Shown here: positions 21,515 to 31,916 of the stretch, one piece after another
How the letters are laid out: the number at the start of each line of letters is the position of its first letter
Position numbering within the stretch: position 1 is the stretch's first letter
Assembly (NCBI GenBank): GCA_947458405.1
Contig: CANGZW010000007.1
Span: 1-64,000 of the forward strand
Length of the DNA stretch: 64,000 nt
From: Leptospiraceae bacterium
Lineage (GTDB): Bacteria; Spirochaetota; Leptospiria; Leptospirales; Leptospiraceae
Direction: 5' to 3'
The notes under the pieces: generated by a model
Told to the model about the DNA's origin: nothing
Database searches by the model: none
The model's input: only the letters and a program-made list of their open reading frames with translations
Position numbers and translations under genes: made by a program

Positions 21515-22599
21515 AACCTTTCTCCTAGAAGGGATGAATATGCATAAACTGTCTTATTAATAGTGGAATCAATGAAAAATCGTTTTACTTCTTTTCCGTT
21601 GTACATTCCAAATTCTTTTCGTAACGAAGGGTTATTTATTAATTCAAGTAAATATTCATAAATTTGAATCACATTTTTTACATCTGCTACAAATCCACCC
21701 TTGTTATGCTCAATCATTTCTGGAATACCACCCCCATTGGTCACTACTAAGGGGAGCTGATTTATCATGGCATCCAAAATAGATGTGCCCAATCCTTCTT
21801 CTTTGGAAGTCATAGTAAATATATCTAATAAATTTAATATTTCAGGAATATCATTTCTAAATCCCGTAAAGATTATTTTATCCTGTAGCCGTAAGTCAGT
21901 AGAAAGTTGTTTTAATTTGGACTCGAGCTCTCCCTCTCCCACAATCAATAATTTGAATTTTAGGTTTCCCGGAAGAAGTGCAATTGCCTTAATTAATGTT
22001 TCTTGATCTTTGTGATCTACCAATGCTGCAATGTTACCTAACACAATTGTTTTTGGTGCAATACCAAATTCTTTTTTTAAATAGGAGATGCTTTTCCTTC
22101 CCGAAAATCGTTTGGGATCGATACCGCTATAAACTGTGACGATTTTTTCGGGATTAATTCCATCTTCAATCAATATTTCTTTGATTTTATTAGAAACTGT
22201 CAAGAACATATCAATCAATGGAGATGTGTACTTTTTTTTACTAAATATATTATTACCTATATGAAAATCAACTCTTCGTGATACTGTTAAATAAAAATTA
22301 GGATAGATAAATTTAGCCAATAAAGCAATGGTATGTGCTTTGGCTGTATGTGCATGCAAAAGACGGATATTATACTTTTTAATAATTTCAATTAATCCAA
22401 ATACTGACTTTAAATCCCACTCCCCTCGCATTTTCAGAGGAATAAAAAAATGATTTTCAGATGCTCTTTTTTCTAATTCTGAGTTGGGTTGTCCTACAAT
22501 AATTTGTGGGATACTTTTTGCTTTTAGGCCATCCGCTAAATATAAGGTTTGTCTCTCCCCGCCCCTCCAGGTGTCAGCTGTATTTAAATGTAGTATCAT
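21505..22599 (-). CDS. Family 4 (group 1) glycosyltransferase
   Basis: 364 aa; HAHTAKAHTIALLA, VYSGIDPKRF, GEGELESKLK, TSKEEGLGTSILDAM. Confidence 0.9.
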   Translation of the reverse strand: MILHLNTADTWRGGERQTLYLADGLKAKSIPQIIVGQPNSELEKRASENHFFIPLKMRGEWDLKSVFGLIEIIKKYNIRLLHAHTAKAHTIALLAKFIYPNFYLTVSRRVDFHIGNNIFSKKKYTSPLIDMFLTVSNKIKEILIEDGINPEKIVTVYSGIDPKRFSGRKSISYLKKEFGIAPKTIVLGNIAALVDHKDQETLIKAIALLPGNLKFKLLIVGEGELESKLKQLSTDLRLQDKIIFTGFRNDIPEILNLLDIFTMTSKEEGLGTSILDAMINQLPLVVTNGGGIPEMIEHNKGGFVADVKNVIQIYEYLLELINNPSLRKEFGMYNGKEVKRFFIDSTINKTVYAYSSLLGERFWE

Positions 22600-22601
22600 G
22601 A

Positions 22602-23654
22602 TTATGTTGTCTCAAATAATAGGCTTTCGCTTGTAAATCCGGGACCCATTGCTCCAATGATTCCTTTTTCACCCGATTGAAAATTTTTAGATTCTATGAA
22701 TTCATCGATAACAAATAAAACTGTTGGGGATGACATATTCCCATGATTTTTTAAGATAGTCGTTGAGTAGGAAAGTTTCTCTTCTTTAATATTTAATGCA
22801 CTCTGAAATGCATCTAAGACTTTTTTTCCACCAGGGTGATACAAAAAATGAATTATATCATCATTATTTAATTTAAATAAATTTATAAAATTTGAGAATA
22901 TTTCTAAATAGTTTTTATTGATTAGAGAAGGAATACTTTTATCAAAAATAACCTGTAACCCATCCTGTTCCACATCCCAGCCCATTACATTTAAGCTATC
23001 CTTCCATTTATAACTATGACTTCCCAGCAATTGTATGGAATTTGCTTTGGGCTTTGAATTTAAAACCAAGGCACAAGCACCATCACTAAACAAGGAGAGT
23101 GCGATTAGGTTGGCTTTTCTTTTATCATCGGGGCGAAAGGTAAGAGTGCAGGTCTCCACAGCTAAAAGTAAGATATTTTTATCAGGATAGATCTTTGCCA
23201 ATTCATTGGCTCTTGCGAGTCCAAACGCTCCTCCCGCACATCCCAAACCTGTGAGGGGCATTCTAAGAATGTCTTCCCTAAGATTTAAAATATCAATCAA
23301 TCGAGCATCTAAGGTAGGTGTCACAAAACCCGAAGAGGTGACCACGATAAACCCATCAATATCCTTTGGGCTTAAGTTTGCTTTTAGAATCGCCCGCTCG
23401 CAGGCTAATTTTCCGAGCACCAAAGAATTTTCCAAAAATTCTTGATTTTTCTCTTTGAATGACTTAGATTTTGAATACCACTCTATATCTTTTAATACAG
23501 GACGTTTTTCTATAATTGAGTTTTTAAATACAGGAAGAAGCCTATTTAAATCTAGATTTGAACTCTCAAAAACTGATCTTGCAAATTCTTGGATTTGATT
23601 CTGCTGAATCGAAAACTCGGGGAGAGCTCTTGCAAGCGAATGAATATAAGCCAT
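22602..23654 (-). CDS. Type III polyketide synthase (chalcone/stilbene synthase-like)
   Basis: 350 aa; thiolase fold with LTGLGCAGGAFGLARA (Cys), FLYHPGGKKVLDAF (His), LKNHGNMSSPTVLF (Asn). Confidence 0.85.
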   Translation of the reverse strand: MAYIHSLARALPEFSIQQNQIQEFARSVFESSNLDLNRLLPVFKNSIIEKRPVLKDIEWYSKSKSFKEKNQEFLENSLVLGKLACERAILKANLSPKDIDGFIVVTSSGFVTPTLDARLIDILNLREDILRMPLTGLGCAGGAFGLARANELAKIYPDKNILLLAVETCTLTFRPDDKRKANLIALSLFSDGACALVLNSKPKANSIQLLGSHSYKWKDSLNVMGWDVEQDGLQVIFDKSIPSLINKNYLEIFSNFINLFKLNNDDIIHFLYHPGGKKVLDAFQSALNIKEEKLSYSTTILKNHGNMSSPTVLFVIDEFIESKNFQSGEKGIIGAMGPGFTSESLLFETT

Positions 23655-23703
23655 GTAGCAAGTTCAAGTGATAGAAAAACATAAGCAACTGAAAAAAGGT
23701 TAC

Positions 23704-24276
23704 TTATCTTTTTTTACAGGAAAATTCTAGCTCCAAAAGGGATCCATCTACTGATTCCACAAGAGAATCAATAATAGCATCATTTTTATGGTAGTGAATA
23801 TTAACTTTATCCATGATTTTACGAATAAGATTTAAACCCTGACCCATATTCTTATGGACTTTGGGTACTCCCGAAAAGGGTAAAATGTTTTTGCAGTCCA
23901 ATTCTAGTTTACTAAAGTTTTCAATCAATTCAGTTAGGGATTTAGGCTTTTCAATACATGTACTTTTATCTGAGGGAATCCCCTTTCCATAGTCTAGTAG
24001 TAGAAGGGTAAAGGTAAATGCCTCAATTTTCCACTTGCAAATTATTGTTTCTTGGCTGTAATTATTAATATTTGCTGTAATAGAATTGGTGAGAGCCTCA
24101 TCACAGGCCAGTTCTATTTGTTGAATATCTTCCTCAGGAAAATTATTGACTCGAAGAGATTTTTGGAGCTCTCTCCGGAATCTTTTTACCGCTATCATAT
24201 CAGCCGGTAAAAACATAACATAGAGAGGATTTTTTTCGACCAAAATTACGTTATCTAACGCATCAATCTTATTCAT
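23704..24276 (-). CDS. RsbW-like ATP-binding (HATPase) anti-sigma/regulatory kinase
   Basis: 190 aa; IELACDEALTNSI (N-box), LLDYGKGIP (G1), GQGLNLIRKIMDKV. Confidence 0.8.
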   Translation of the reverse strand: MNKIDALDNVILVEKNPLYVMFLPADMIAVKRFRRELQKSLRVNNFPEEDIQQIELACDEALTNSITANINNYSQETIICKWKIEAFTFTLLLLDYGKGIPSDKSTCIEKPKSLTELIENFSKLELDCKNILPFSGVPKVHKNMGQGLNLIRKIMDKVNIHYHKNDAIIDSLVESVDGSLLELEFSCKKR

Positions 24277-24549
24277 ATTATGCCTCTAGAGTCCAACGTA
24301 TTGTATTTTCTTTGTAAAATCTTCTTACTCTTTGGTAATTATGTTTTATTAACGAATAATTATTATATTTTACTTCCTAAAAAAAGAAAGCATAATTTTA
24401 TAATAATTAAAAAATTATATAAAAATTTATACATTTTGGATTTTCCTCATCCATCAAAATAATTTAAAATTAGAAAAAGTTTCAAAATCGTTATTTGGGA
24501 AAGGAAATTAATTGTGTTCAAAAAGTGAAAAATTTATTAATAAAAGGAA

Positions 24550-25899
24550 TTATAAATTCAAGATTCTTTCCGCTTCCCTGATTCCGGATAAATAAGCTCC
24601 ATGGACATAAGAAAAATATTTCTCATGAGTGCCTTCCCCCGCAAAGAAAATCTTCCCATAGGGCTGAGCATATTCTTTTACTAGGCTTTCCATCTCCCTA
24701 CTCGGATAAGTATATGCACCTAAGGAAAAGGGATCGACAGACCAATCTGTTTGAAAAGTCTTCAGAGGGGAGGGGATGTTTACGTCGAAGATTTTTTTTA
24801 ATTCAGAGATTGCCTTGGGAAGGAGATTCTTGTCTTTCTCTACTGCTTTAGCCCTCTCTCCCGAAGATAGAAATCCCAAAACAGGTTTATTGGTATAAGG
24901 CTCCAAGTTTAATAACAATTCATACCATTGATTTTTCATGCCTTTCAATTGGACATAAGCATCTTCATCCGTCCAAAATTTCTCTGGAAATTCAAGAATG
25001 TACTTACTATAGAAACCAAACGGAATTTTTGAAATAGCATTCGATTTTTCTAAAGGAAGAGGGGGATCAAATACAATAGAATTTTTTTGTAGTACAGAAA
25101 CTGGAACTGTTATAATAACAAAATCAGCAGAAAACACATTAGTTTGAGTTTCTACTTTGACACTATCTGCTGATTGTCTTACAGAAATAACCTTTTGGTT
25201 AAAATTAATATTAATATTTTTTAATAATCCGTAGAGAATTGTATCAAATCCTGAAAGAATTAATTCATCTCCTCCCTCAATTTTTTCTCCAATATGAAAA
25301 ATCCCATATCCGGATAATTTTGAAAGTTCAGCTCCTAATTCATTTTCTATTCCCCTTTCGAAATAGATAAAAAGCTTTTTATCTATTTCCTCAAGAGTTT
25401 CTTTCTTATAATTTATATCTAAAAGATCTCTTAGGTTTTGATCTTTAATGGAATTTTCAGTCTGAGCTTTTATCTTATCTAAGAGAGCTTGAAACTTTTG
25501 GTAAGAATTGAATAAAATTTCAGGAGTAATCTCTGAATCTCCATCAAGTAATACAACATTTTCATAATCAGTTTCTTTCGATTTTACACCGAATTGTTTA
25601 ATGACGGGTTCTAGGGGATTTTGTTTATTACCATGCATCCAGGATGCACCTAAGTCTATAGGATAACCCCTTTCTCTATTTGTATATATTCTTCCGCCAA
25701 CTCTAGTCCTAGCTTCTAAAATTTGTACATCATAACCTTCGTTTTTTAGTTGGTATGCCACACTGCTACCCGCCATCCCTGCTCCGATAACAATTACTTT
25801 TTTATTATAAGTATTTTTGGATAATCTAGTTACATTTGTTGAACAAGATAAGTTTAGTAAATAAAAAAGGGATGTTTTTAAAAAAAGTTTACGATTCAT
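24550..25899 (-). CDS. Flavin-containing amine oxidase
   Basis: 449 aa; KVIVIGAGMAGSSVAYQLKNEGYDVQILEARTRVGGRIYT, IDLGASWMHG, FFAGEGTH C-terminal motif. Confidence 0.9.
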   Translation of the reverse strand: MNRKLFLKTSLFYLLNLSCSTNVTRLSKNTYNKKVIVIGAGMAGSSVAYQLKNEGYDVQILEARTRVGGRIYTNRERGYPIDLGASWMHGNKQNPLEPVIKQFGVKSKETDYENVVLLDGDSEITPEILFNSYQKFQALLDKIKAQTENSIKDQNLRDLLDINYKKETLEEIDKKLFIYFERGIENELGAELSKLSGYGIFHIGEKIEGGDELILSGFDTILYGLLKNININFNQKVISVRQSADSVKVETQTNVFSADFVIITVPVSVLQKNSIVFDPPLPLEKSNAISKIPFGFYSKYILEFPEKFWTDEDAYVQLKGMKNQWYELLLNLEPYTNKPVLGFLSSGERAKAVEKDKNLLPKAISELKKIFDVNIPSPLKTFQTDWSVDPFSLGAYTYPSREMESLVKEYAQPYGKIFFAGEGTHEKYFSYVHGAYLSGIREAERILNL

Positions 25900-26080
25900 A
25901 TTTTAAGATAATTTATTTTGTAATCTTTCTTATAATAATAACTATTTAAAAACTTAGATTCTGTCAAGGCGTTGTTTTAAGAAAAAATTAAAAACTTATA
26001 AATTTTTTAATGCAAAAATAATTTGCACTAAATTTCTAAAACTCAAAAAAAATAAAATAAATGATAATAAATAATAATAT

Positions 26081-27160
26081 TTAATTTTCTGAACCTACCA
26101 ATTCATCAATGCCTGCTATACCTTCTGAGATCATCTTATTATCTAAATATTCTAATATTTTGTAAGGTAAAAAGGGACCTTTATATATGTAAGCTGTATA
26201 AATTTGAATTAAATTAGCTCCTGCTCTGATTTTTTCTAAAGCTGACTCACCATCATAGATTCCTCCAACCCCAATGATTGGAATTCTTTTTTGTAATTTT
26301 TTATATGCTATCCTTATAAAATGGGTTGATTTTTCTCTGAGAACTCTTCCTGAAATTCCCCCAGTCTCTAAAGTAGAGTAATTTGGTAATACGGAAGGAT
26401 TTATAGTCGTGTTAGTTAGTATTACGCCATCTAATTTAATATCTAGAATTATATCTAATAATTCTTCTAATGCTGAAATCTCCAAGTCCGGTGCTAATTT
26501 AACAAACATAGGCAAAGGAAAATTACCACCTAAGCCTTTTTTAATTCCATTTACAAGGGAGATAAAGGATTCTTTTTCTTGAAAACCACGTAATCCTGGG
26601 GTATTCGGAGAACTTATATTGATTACACCATAATCGGCGAGGGGGGTGAGTATCTTAAAGGTTTTAACATAATCATCAATTGCATTTTCAGGAGAAACTA
26701 GTTTTGTCTTACCAGCATTGATACCCCTGATGATTGTCTTTTTTTGCCTGGAAATGGTATTGAAGGCATTTTCAGCACCGGGGTTATTGAAACCCATACG
26801 ATTGATTAAAACCTCTTCCTTTTCCAAACGAAAAATTCTCGGTTTGGGGTTACCCGGTTGGGATTCCCCTGTAATCGTACCAACTTCCACATGACCGAAA
26901 CCTAATTGTCCCAAAAAAGGATACAATTCTCCCGTTTTATCGAATCCCGCCGCCATACCCAGTGGATTTGAAAAATGAATACCGGCAACTTTTGTTTGGA
27001 GTCTCGTGCTTTTATAGGAAGTTATATTATCAATCCCTTTAAATAAGCCGGGAAGTGAATTGGCAATGCTTAACAGCTTGAATGACAGATTATGAGCAGA
27101 TTCCGGATTCAGTTTAAAAAAAAGTGGTTTTAGGGTTAATTCATAGATCCAGTCACGCAT
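26081..27160 (-). CDS. pyrD: Dihydroorotate dehydrogenase (quinone)
   Basis: 359 aa; NPLGMAAGFDKTGE, NISSPNTPGLRGFQ, VILTNTT, IIGVGGIYDGESALEKIRAGANLIQIYTA. Confidence 0.95.
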   Translation of the reverse strand: MRDWIYELTLKPLFFKLNPESAHNLSFKLLSIANSLPGLFKGIDNITSYKSTRLQTKVAGIHFSNPLGMAAGFDKTGELYPFLGQLGFGHVEVGTITGESQPGNPKPRIFRLEKEEVLINRMGFNNPGAENAFNTISRQKKTIIRGINAGKTKLVSPENAIDDYVKTFKILTPLADYGVINISSPNTPGLRGFQEKESFISLVNGIKKGLGGNFPLPMFVKLAPDLEISALEELLDIILDIKLDGVILTNTTINPSVLPNYSTLETGGISGRVLREKSTHFIRIAYKKLQKRIPIIGVGGIYDGESALEKIRAGANLIQIYTAYIYKGPFLPYKILEYLDNKMISEGIAGIDELVGSEN

Positions 27161-27241
27161 AGGGATAGATTTTAAGTCTTGGTTTCGGTCTCAAGCAAGA
27201 AATCTTCTTGAAAAAATCTTATTTTTAATCGAAGATGGTTA

Positions 27242-27826
27242 ATGGTGATAAAGACTTTAATTATAACCTTAACCCTTGTATTATTATCTTTCTTCTTATT
27301 TAATGCAGATCTCAAAAGTGCATTAAATTTATCTTATGGGCTTAAAGTATCTAAAAAGTTAACCGATGAAAAATTCTTAAGTACTGACGGAAATAGTTAT
27401 AAAATTTCTAATTTTAAAGATAATTATTTATTTATATATGCCGGCTATACAAGATGTAGTACGATATGTGGTAAATCTATGCAAACCCTAAAAAGACTTT
27501 CTCGTTTGACAAATGTTAATACGAAGTATATTTTTTTAAGTATAGATAAAAAAAACGACAATCTGGATATTATAAAAAGTTATCTAAAACCATTTGGGAA
27601 TCAATTTTATGGATTTACAAAACAAGATGGAAATCTTGGTAATTTGGGAGTAGAGCTTGCAATACAATTTTCAGAGATTTATTTTTCAAATGAATATATG
27701 AATCATACAGATAATATATATTTAATAAACAAAGAAGGGATTTTAAAAATGATCTACCCTTCCAATTTAAGAAATGAAGTAAAAATACTAGAAGATCTAA
27801 ATCGTTTGGAGAATAAAGATGGATGA
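27242..27826 (+). CDS. SCO1/SenC-family thioredoxin-fold protein
   Basis: 194 aa; [16 protein letters not shown] (CxxxC) and a downstream His ([11 protein letters not shown]) as in SCO family. Confidence 0.85.
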   Translation: MVIKTLIITLTLVLLSFFLFNADLKSALNLSYGLKVSKKLTDEKFLSTDGNSYKISNFKDNYLFIYAGYTRCSTICGKSMQTLKRLSRLTNVNTKYIFLSIDKKNDNLDIIKSYLKPFGNQFYGFTKQDGNLGNLGVELAIQFSEIYFSNEYMNHTDNIYLINKEGILKMIYPSNLRNEVKILEDLNRLENKDG

Positions 27827-29372
27827 GCAAAATGGAAAAATACTTAAATTACATGAAATAGAAAATAAAAAGAATGATGTTATTATACTTTTTATACTAT
27901 TAGCTCACTTACCTCTTACAATATTATTTTCAATTGGCTATGGAACCTGGTTAATTGTTTTAATTTTGTCTACAATATTATCTATCTTTTCATATAGTAT
28001 TTTTGCACTCTGGAGAGGACAAAAAATATTAAGATACTTGAATGGAGCCATACTGATGCTTTTCAGTGCTGTAATGATACAGGCACAGTTAGGACGAATC
28101 GAAATGCACTTTCATGTATTCTCTGCTCTGGCATTTCTTATAATTTACAGAGATCCATTTGTAATACTCTCAGCTGCTATTACTATAGCTGTTCATCATG
28201 CTGTCTTTAATTTATTACAAGAATTTTCATTAAGTATTGGTTCAATACCCCTTATGGTTTTTAATTATGGACACGGATGGGATATTGTAATACTTCATGC
28301 ATTTTTTGTTATTTTTGAAAGTGGAATTTTGATATACTTAGCAATACTTCAAAAAAAAGTAATAGAGGAGAGCTGGATTCAGGCGTTTACTGCACGTGGG
28401 CTAATACTTCAAAATCTAAATTTAAAACCAAGGCTAAAAATAGCCTCAGATTCAACAGTTTCTTTGGTAGATTCTGTAATTAAAAAGTCTGATTCTATAC
28501 ATATAAATTCTACAAAGCAATTAAGCTCCATTGAAAATATTTCTCAATCAATTGAGGATATTTCTGAAAGCGTAAAAAGTATTGTTCGTAATACTTCTAA
28601 TCAATTTGAAAGTACAAATAAGATATCTGCAACAAGAGATAGTATTTTAGAATTAAGTTCTTCGGGAGTTGAAAAAATTGCTCAATCAAATAGTAAATTA
28701 ATTTTTGCTAAAGAGAAAGCACATGCAGGAACAGAGCAATTATCAAAATTATCTGCATCAATGGAAGAGATACAAGCATCTTATAATGATATGCTAAATG
28801 TTATTAGTGGGATTTATGAAATTGCTGATAGAATAAATTTACTCTCATTAAATGCATCTATTGAGTCAGCTAGAGCAGGGGAATTTGGGAGAGGATTTTC
28901 TGTAGTAGCCCAGGAGATTTCAAAATTAGCAGATCAGACTGCAAGTAACCTAAAAACAAGTGATAAATTAATTAAAAATGTTAGAAATCAGATTGCCCTA
29001 TCTAAAGTAAATGTTGGAGATACATCAGAATTATTTAATTCAATTAAGGAAGAAGTTACAGGACTTGAGGGAGTTTTTAAAGAATTCCAAAGCTCATTAA
29101 CACATCAGTCTGAAACATTTGAATCACTTTCTAATGATTTAGATAATTTAAAAAATGAATCTCAGGATACAACAAGTAGTACTAAATTATTAAATTCATC
29201 CATTTCTGATATGAAAATTGAAGTGAAAGAGTTTATAAATAGAACAAGACTTTTTTCTGAAGAAGCATCTGAGCTAAAGAAAATATCAGAAAATTCTGAG
29301 GAGTCAATAAAACTCTTAGTATCTAGTGTTGATGAGCTCCAATTTGATTCAAAATTGAAAAGTGAAAACTAA
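27819..29372 (+). CDS. Methyl-accepting chemotaxis protein with His-rich multi-TM sensor
   Basis: 517 aa; hydrophobic N-terminus with [26 protein letters not shown]-terminal MCP hairpin ([37 protein letters not shown]). Confidence 0.9.
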   Translation: MDEQNGKILKLHEIENKKNDVIILFILLAHLPLTILFSIGYGTWLIVLILSTILSIFSYSIFALWRGQKILRYLNGAILMLFSAVMIQAQLGRIEMHFHVFSALAFLIIYRDPFVILSAAITIAVHHAVFNLLQEFSLSIGSIPLMVFNYGHGWDIVILHAFFVIFESGILIYLAILQKKVIEESWIQAFTARGLILQNLNLKPRLKIASDSTVSLVDSVIKKSDSIHINSTKQLSSIENISQSIEDISESVKSIVRNTSNQFESTNKISATRDSILELSSSGVEKIAQSNSKLIFAKEKAHAGTEQLSKLSASMEEIQASYNDMLNVISGIYEIADRINLLSLNASIESARAGEFGRGFSVVAQEISKLADQTASNLKTSDKLIKNVRNQIALSKVNVGDTSELFNSIKEEVTGLEGVFKEFQSSLTHQSETFESLSNDLDNLKNESQDTTSSTKLLNSSISDMKIEVKEFINRTRLFSEEASELKKISENSEESIKLLVSSVDELQFDSKLKSEN

Positions 29373-29476
29373 ACAGAATTAATTTATTTCATAATTCTAT
29401 AAAAAAAATCTTTGAATTTTTATAGTTTTGAAAGATAGTCTTTATTCATAAGTGCGATGCAAAATGAAAAATTTGT

Positions 29477-29965
29477 ATTCTGTGTGTAGATGACGAACCT
29501 TCTATTATCTTAACAAACAATGGGAAGAGATTGATCTATTCATGACCATTAAAGCAGGATCGAATCGTGATATTTCTAAGGCTTTAGAAATGCAAAGTGG
29601 TCAACTCATGAAAGAAACTATATCATTGAACCAATAATAAAAGCAAATCCTGATTCATTATCTCAAGTATAGACGAATATTTTACATAATGCTCTTTATG
29701 CAATGAAACATCAAGGTAAAATAAAAATTAGTATTACATCCAAAGAGGATAAGTTTATTATTGGAATTGGAAATAATGATCCTATGATTCCAAAGGAAGT
29801 TAAGAATAAGATATTTGATCCTTTTTTTACAACTAAACCAACTGGCGAGTGACAGGATTGGGGTTGGATATTTGTAAAATGAAAATTACTGAGCATGGTG
29901 GAGATATAATTGTAAATTCTGATGAATCATGGACAGAATTTTTTATCTCCATGCCCTTAAATTAG
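29477..29965 (+). pseudogene. Decayed response regulator/histidine kinase
   Basis: Fragments in broken frames: LCVDDEPSIILTN (REC start), then NILHNALYAMKHQGKIKISITS...NKIFDPFFTTKPTGE, stop/frameshift, GLGLDICKMKITEHGGDIIVNSDESWTEFFISMPLN*. Confidence 0.8.
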
Positions 29966-29969
29966 TAAT

Positions 29970-31916
29970 CTATAATGACTCTTTGATTTTTGGAAATTGT
30001 AGTATTATAGATGTACCTTTTCCTAAAACACTAATTGCATCAATTTTTGCCTGGTGTAAATCAATTATTCGTTTAGCTATAAATAAACCTACACCAACAC
30101 CACTGACATTATAAGTTATTGAACTATCTACACGGTAGAATTTATCAAATATTTTAACTAAATCATCGGAAGAAATTCCAGGTCCACTATCCTCTATATA
30201 TATTACCATGGAATCTAGATAATCATCTGAATATATTTTAATTTTTCCTTTGCTAAAATTGTATATAATAGCATTTTTGATAATAATTATAAATACTTTA
30301 ATTAATAAACTTTTATCACAAATAATTTTCAATTCTTTTGATATGGATACTTCAATTTGAATATTTTTTTCAAAAATCATATTCTCTAAGTATTTAATTG
30401 CTTCGAGTATCATTTCATTGACTTCAATTATTTCTTCTCTGATTTTAAATTTAGTTTCAAGATCAGTTACTAGCATTAAGTCATTTATATTTTCAGATAA
30501 ATTATTAGCTTCTCTATGAATATCCATTCCATATGATTTAATTGAATCTTCATCGGGACCTGAGTAATCCTTTAGTAGTTCTGAATAAGCATAAATTAAT
30601 GAAAGAGGGGTTCTAATTTCATGTGATAAATTAGACATAAATTCATCCTTAACTTTTCCCATTTTCTCTAATTGAATACTTAAAGTTTCCGCATGTTGTA
30701 GTGCAAAATTAAATCGTCTAGATAATATGTACGATTGAATAAATATTAAACAAGTAATACCATATGGAAGCAATCTATCTGAAGAAATAAAACTAATGGA
30801 AAGGAGTAGATCATTTATAATACAATAATATACTATCGAAAAACCAAATAGAAATAAGATACTACTATCTCGTTTATTTATTAATGCCTGTATCAAAACG
30901 TATAAATAATATAGGGAGAGTAAAGGTATCGAAATTTTGGAAAATTCTTCAAAATATAATAATTGATTAAGAGGAGAAAAAATTAAAAGTGTAGCCATGA
31001 TAAAATGACTTAATGCAGCAATCCTTATTACTATTTTGCTAGTATCTTTAGGAAATAAAGATTTCATATAGTATGCAAAAAATGTAATTGATAAAAATAG
31101 AAAAAAGTTATCAAATTTTATCCAATATTTAAAATCAATCTCTGAAAAAATTCTATTGAATCCCCTCTCTATTATAAAAAACTCACGAATTGATGATAAT
31201 ATACAATAAAATCCAAAATATAGGGGAGATAAATCTTTCATTCTTAAAAAATAAATTCCTAAATGGTATAATCCCATAATTAAAATCATACCGGTAAACA
31301 ACCAATGGAAAGCGTCATCCCTAGTTTGTAAGTTCGTTATAGAAGTATTAGATCCTATTTGAATCGATCTCAAAATTCCTGAATTACTAAGTTGAAAATT
31401 TGATACATGTAGTACTAAATCAATAACTCCCTCTTCATTATTAAAAATTGTGGATTCTTCGATTGAGATAGAAGGTATTGAGATTTCTAATGTGCTTCCA
31501 GGTACTCCTGAATTTTGATATTCTTTTCCATTACAAAAAATTCTATATGCGGAACTGATAAACTGCAATCTCAACGTTGGAAATTCAGATTTATTTCCTA
31601 ACAAAATTTTTAATCTATAGGAACCATAAGAAAATTTAGGATATGAAACATAGCTTTTTGGTTGAGAATTCCATGCAAAAGGTACCTTAATATATTTTGG
31701 TGAACTACTAATGTTATTTGTATTTGAAATAAATTCATTTGGATAAAATTCCCATTCACCATCTAGGGTAAAATAATTCTCCTTATCAAAGTCATTATTT
31801 CTTAAGTCAATTACTCCTTTTTTAGCTATTGGGTTATATGATTTTACTTCATTACAACTTAAATTAAAATATATAACTATAAAAAATAAAGCTAAAGTAT
31901 TAATTAAATTTATCAT
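29970..31916 (-). CDS. 7TMR-DISM sensor histidine kinase
   Basis: 648 aa; lipobox-like FNLSC; extracellular jelly-roll-like domain (LDGEWEFYPNEF), 7 TM, HEIRTPLSLIYAYSE H-box, YIEDSGPGIS, GVGVGLFIAKRI. Confidence 0.9.
   Translation of the reverse strand: MINLINTLALFFIVIYFNLSCNEVKSYNPIAKKGVIDLRNNDFDKENYFTLDGEWEFYPNEFISNTNNISSSPKYIKVPFAWNSQPKSYVSYPKFSYGSYRLKILLGNKSEFPTLRLQFISSAYRIFCNGKEYQNSGVPGSTLEISIPSISIEESTIFNNEEGVIDLVLHVSNFQLSNSGILRSIQIGSNTSITNLQTRDDAFHWLFTGMILIMGLYHLGIYFLRMKDLSPLYFGFYCILSSIREFFIIERGFNRIFSEIDFKYWIKFDNFFLFLSITFFAYYMKSLFPKDTSKIVIRIAALSHFIMATLLIFSPLNQLLYFEEFSKISIPLLSLYYLYVLIQALINKRDSSILFLFGFSIVYYCIINDLLLSISFISSDRLLPYGITCLIFIQSYILSRRFNFALQHAETLSIQLEKMGKVKDEFMSNLSHEIRTPLSLIYAYSELLKDYSGPDEDSIKSYGMDIHREANNLSENINDLMLVTDLETKFKIREEIIEVNEMILEAIKYLENMIFEKNIQIEVSISKELKIICDKSLLIKVFIIIIKNAIIYNFSKGKIKIYSDDYLDSMVIYIEDSGPGISSDDLVKIFDKFYRVDSSITYNVSGVGVGLFIAKRIIDLHQAKIDAISVLGKGTSIILQFPKIKESL

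Noticed and set aside
22602-23654. Possible FabH/KAS III assignment
   Set aside because: The GCAGG nucleophile context and overall pattern fit type III PKS better; only a phylogeny would settle it.
24280-24462. 60-aa plus-strand ORF in the gap upstream of the RsbW-like gene
   Set aside because: Very low-complexity AT-rich peptide with no clear RBS; probably non-coding.
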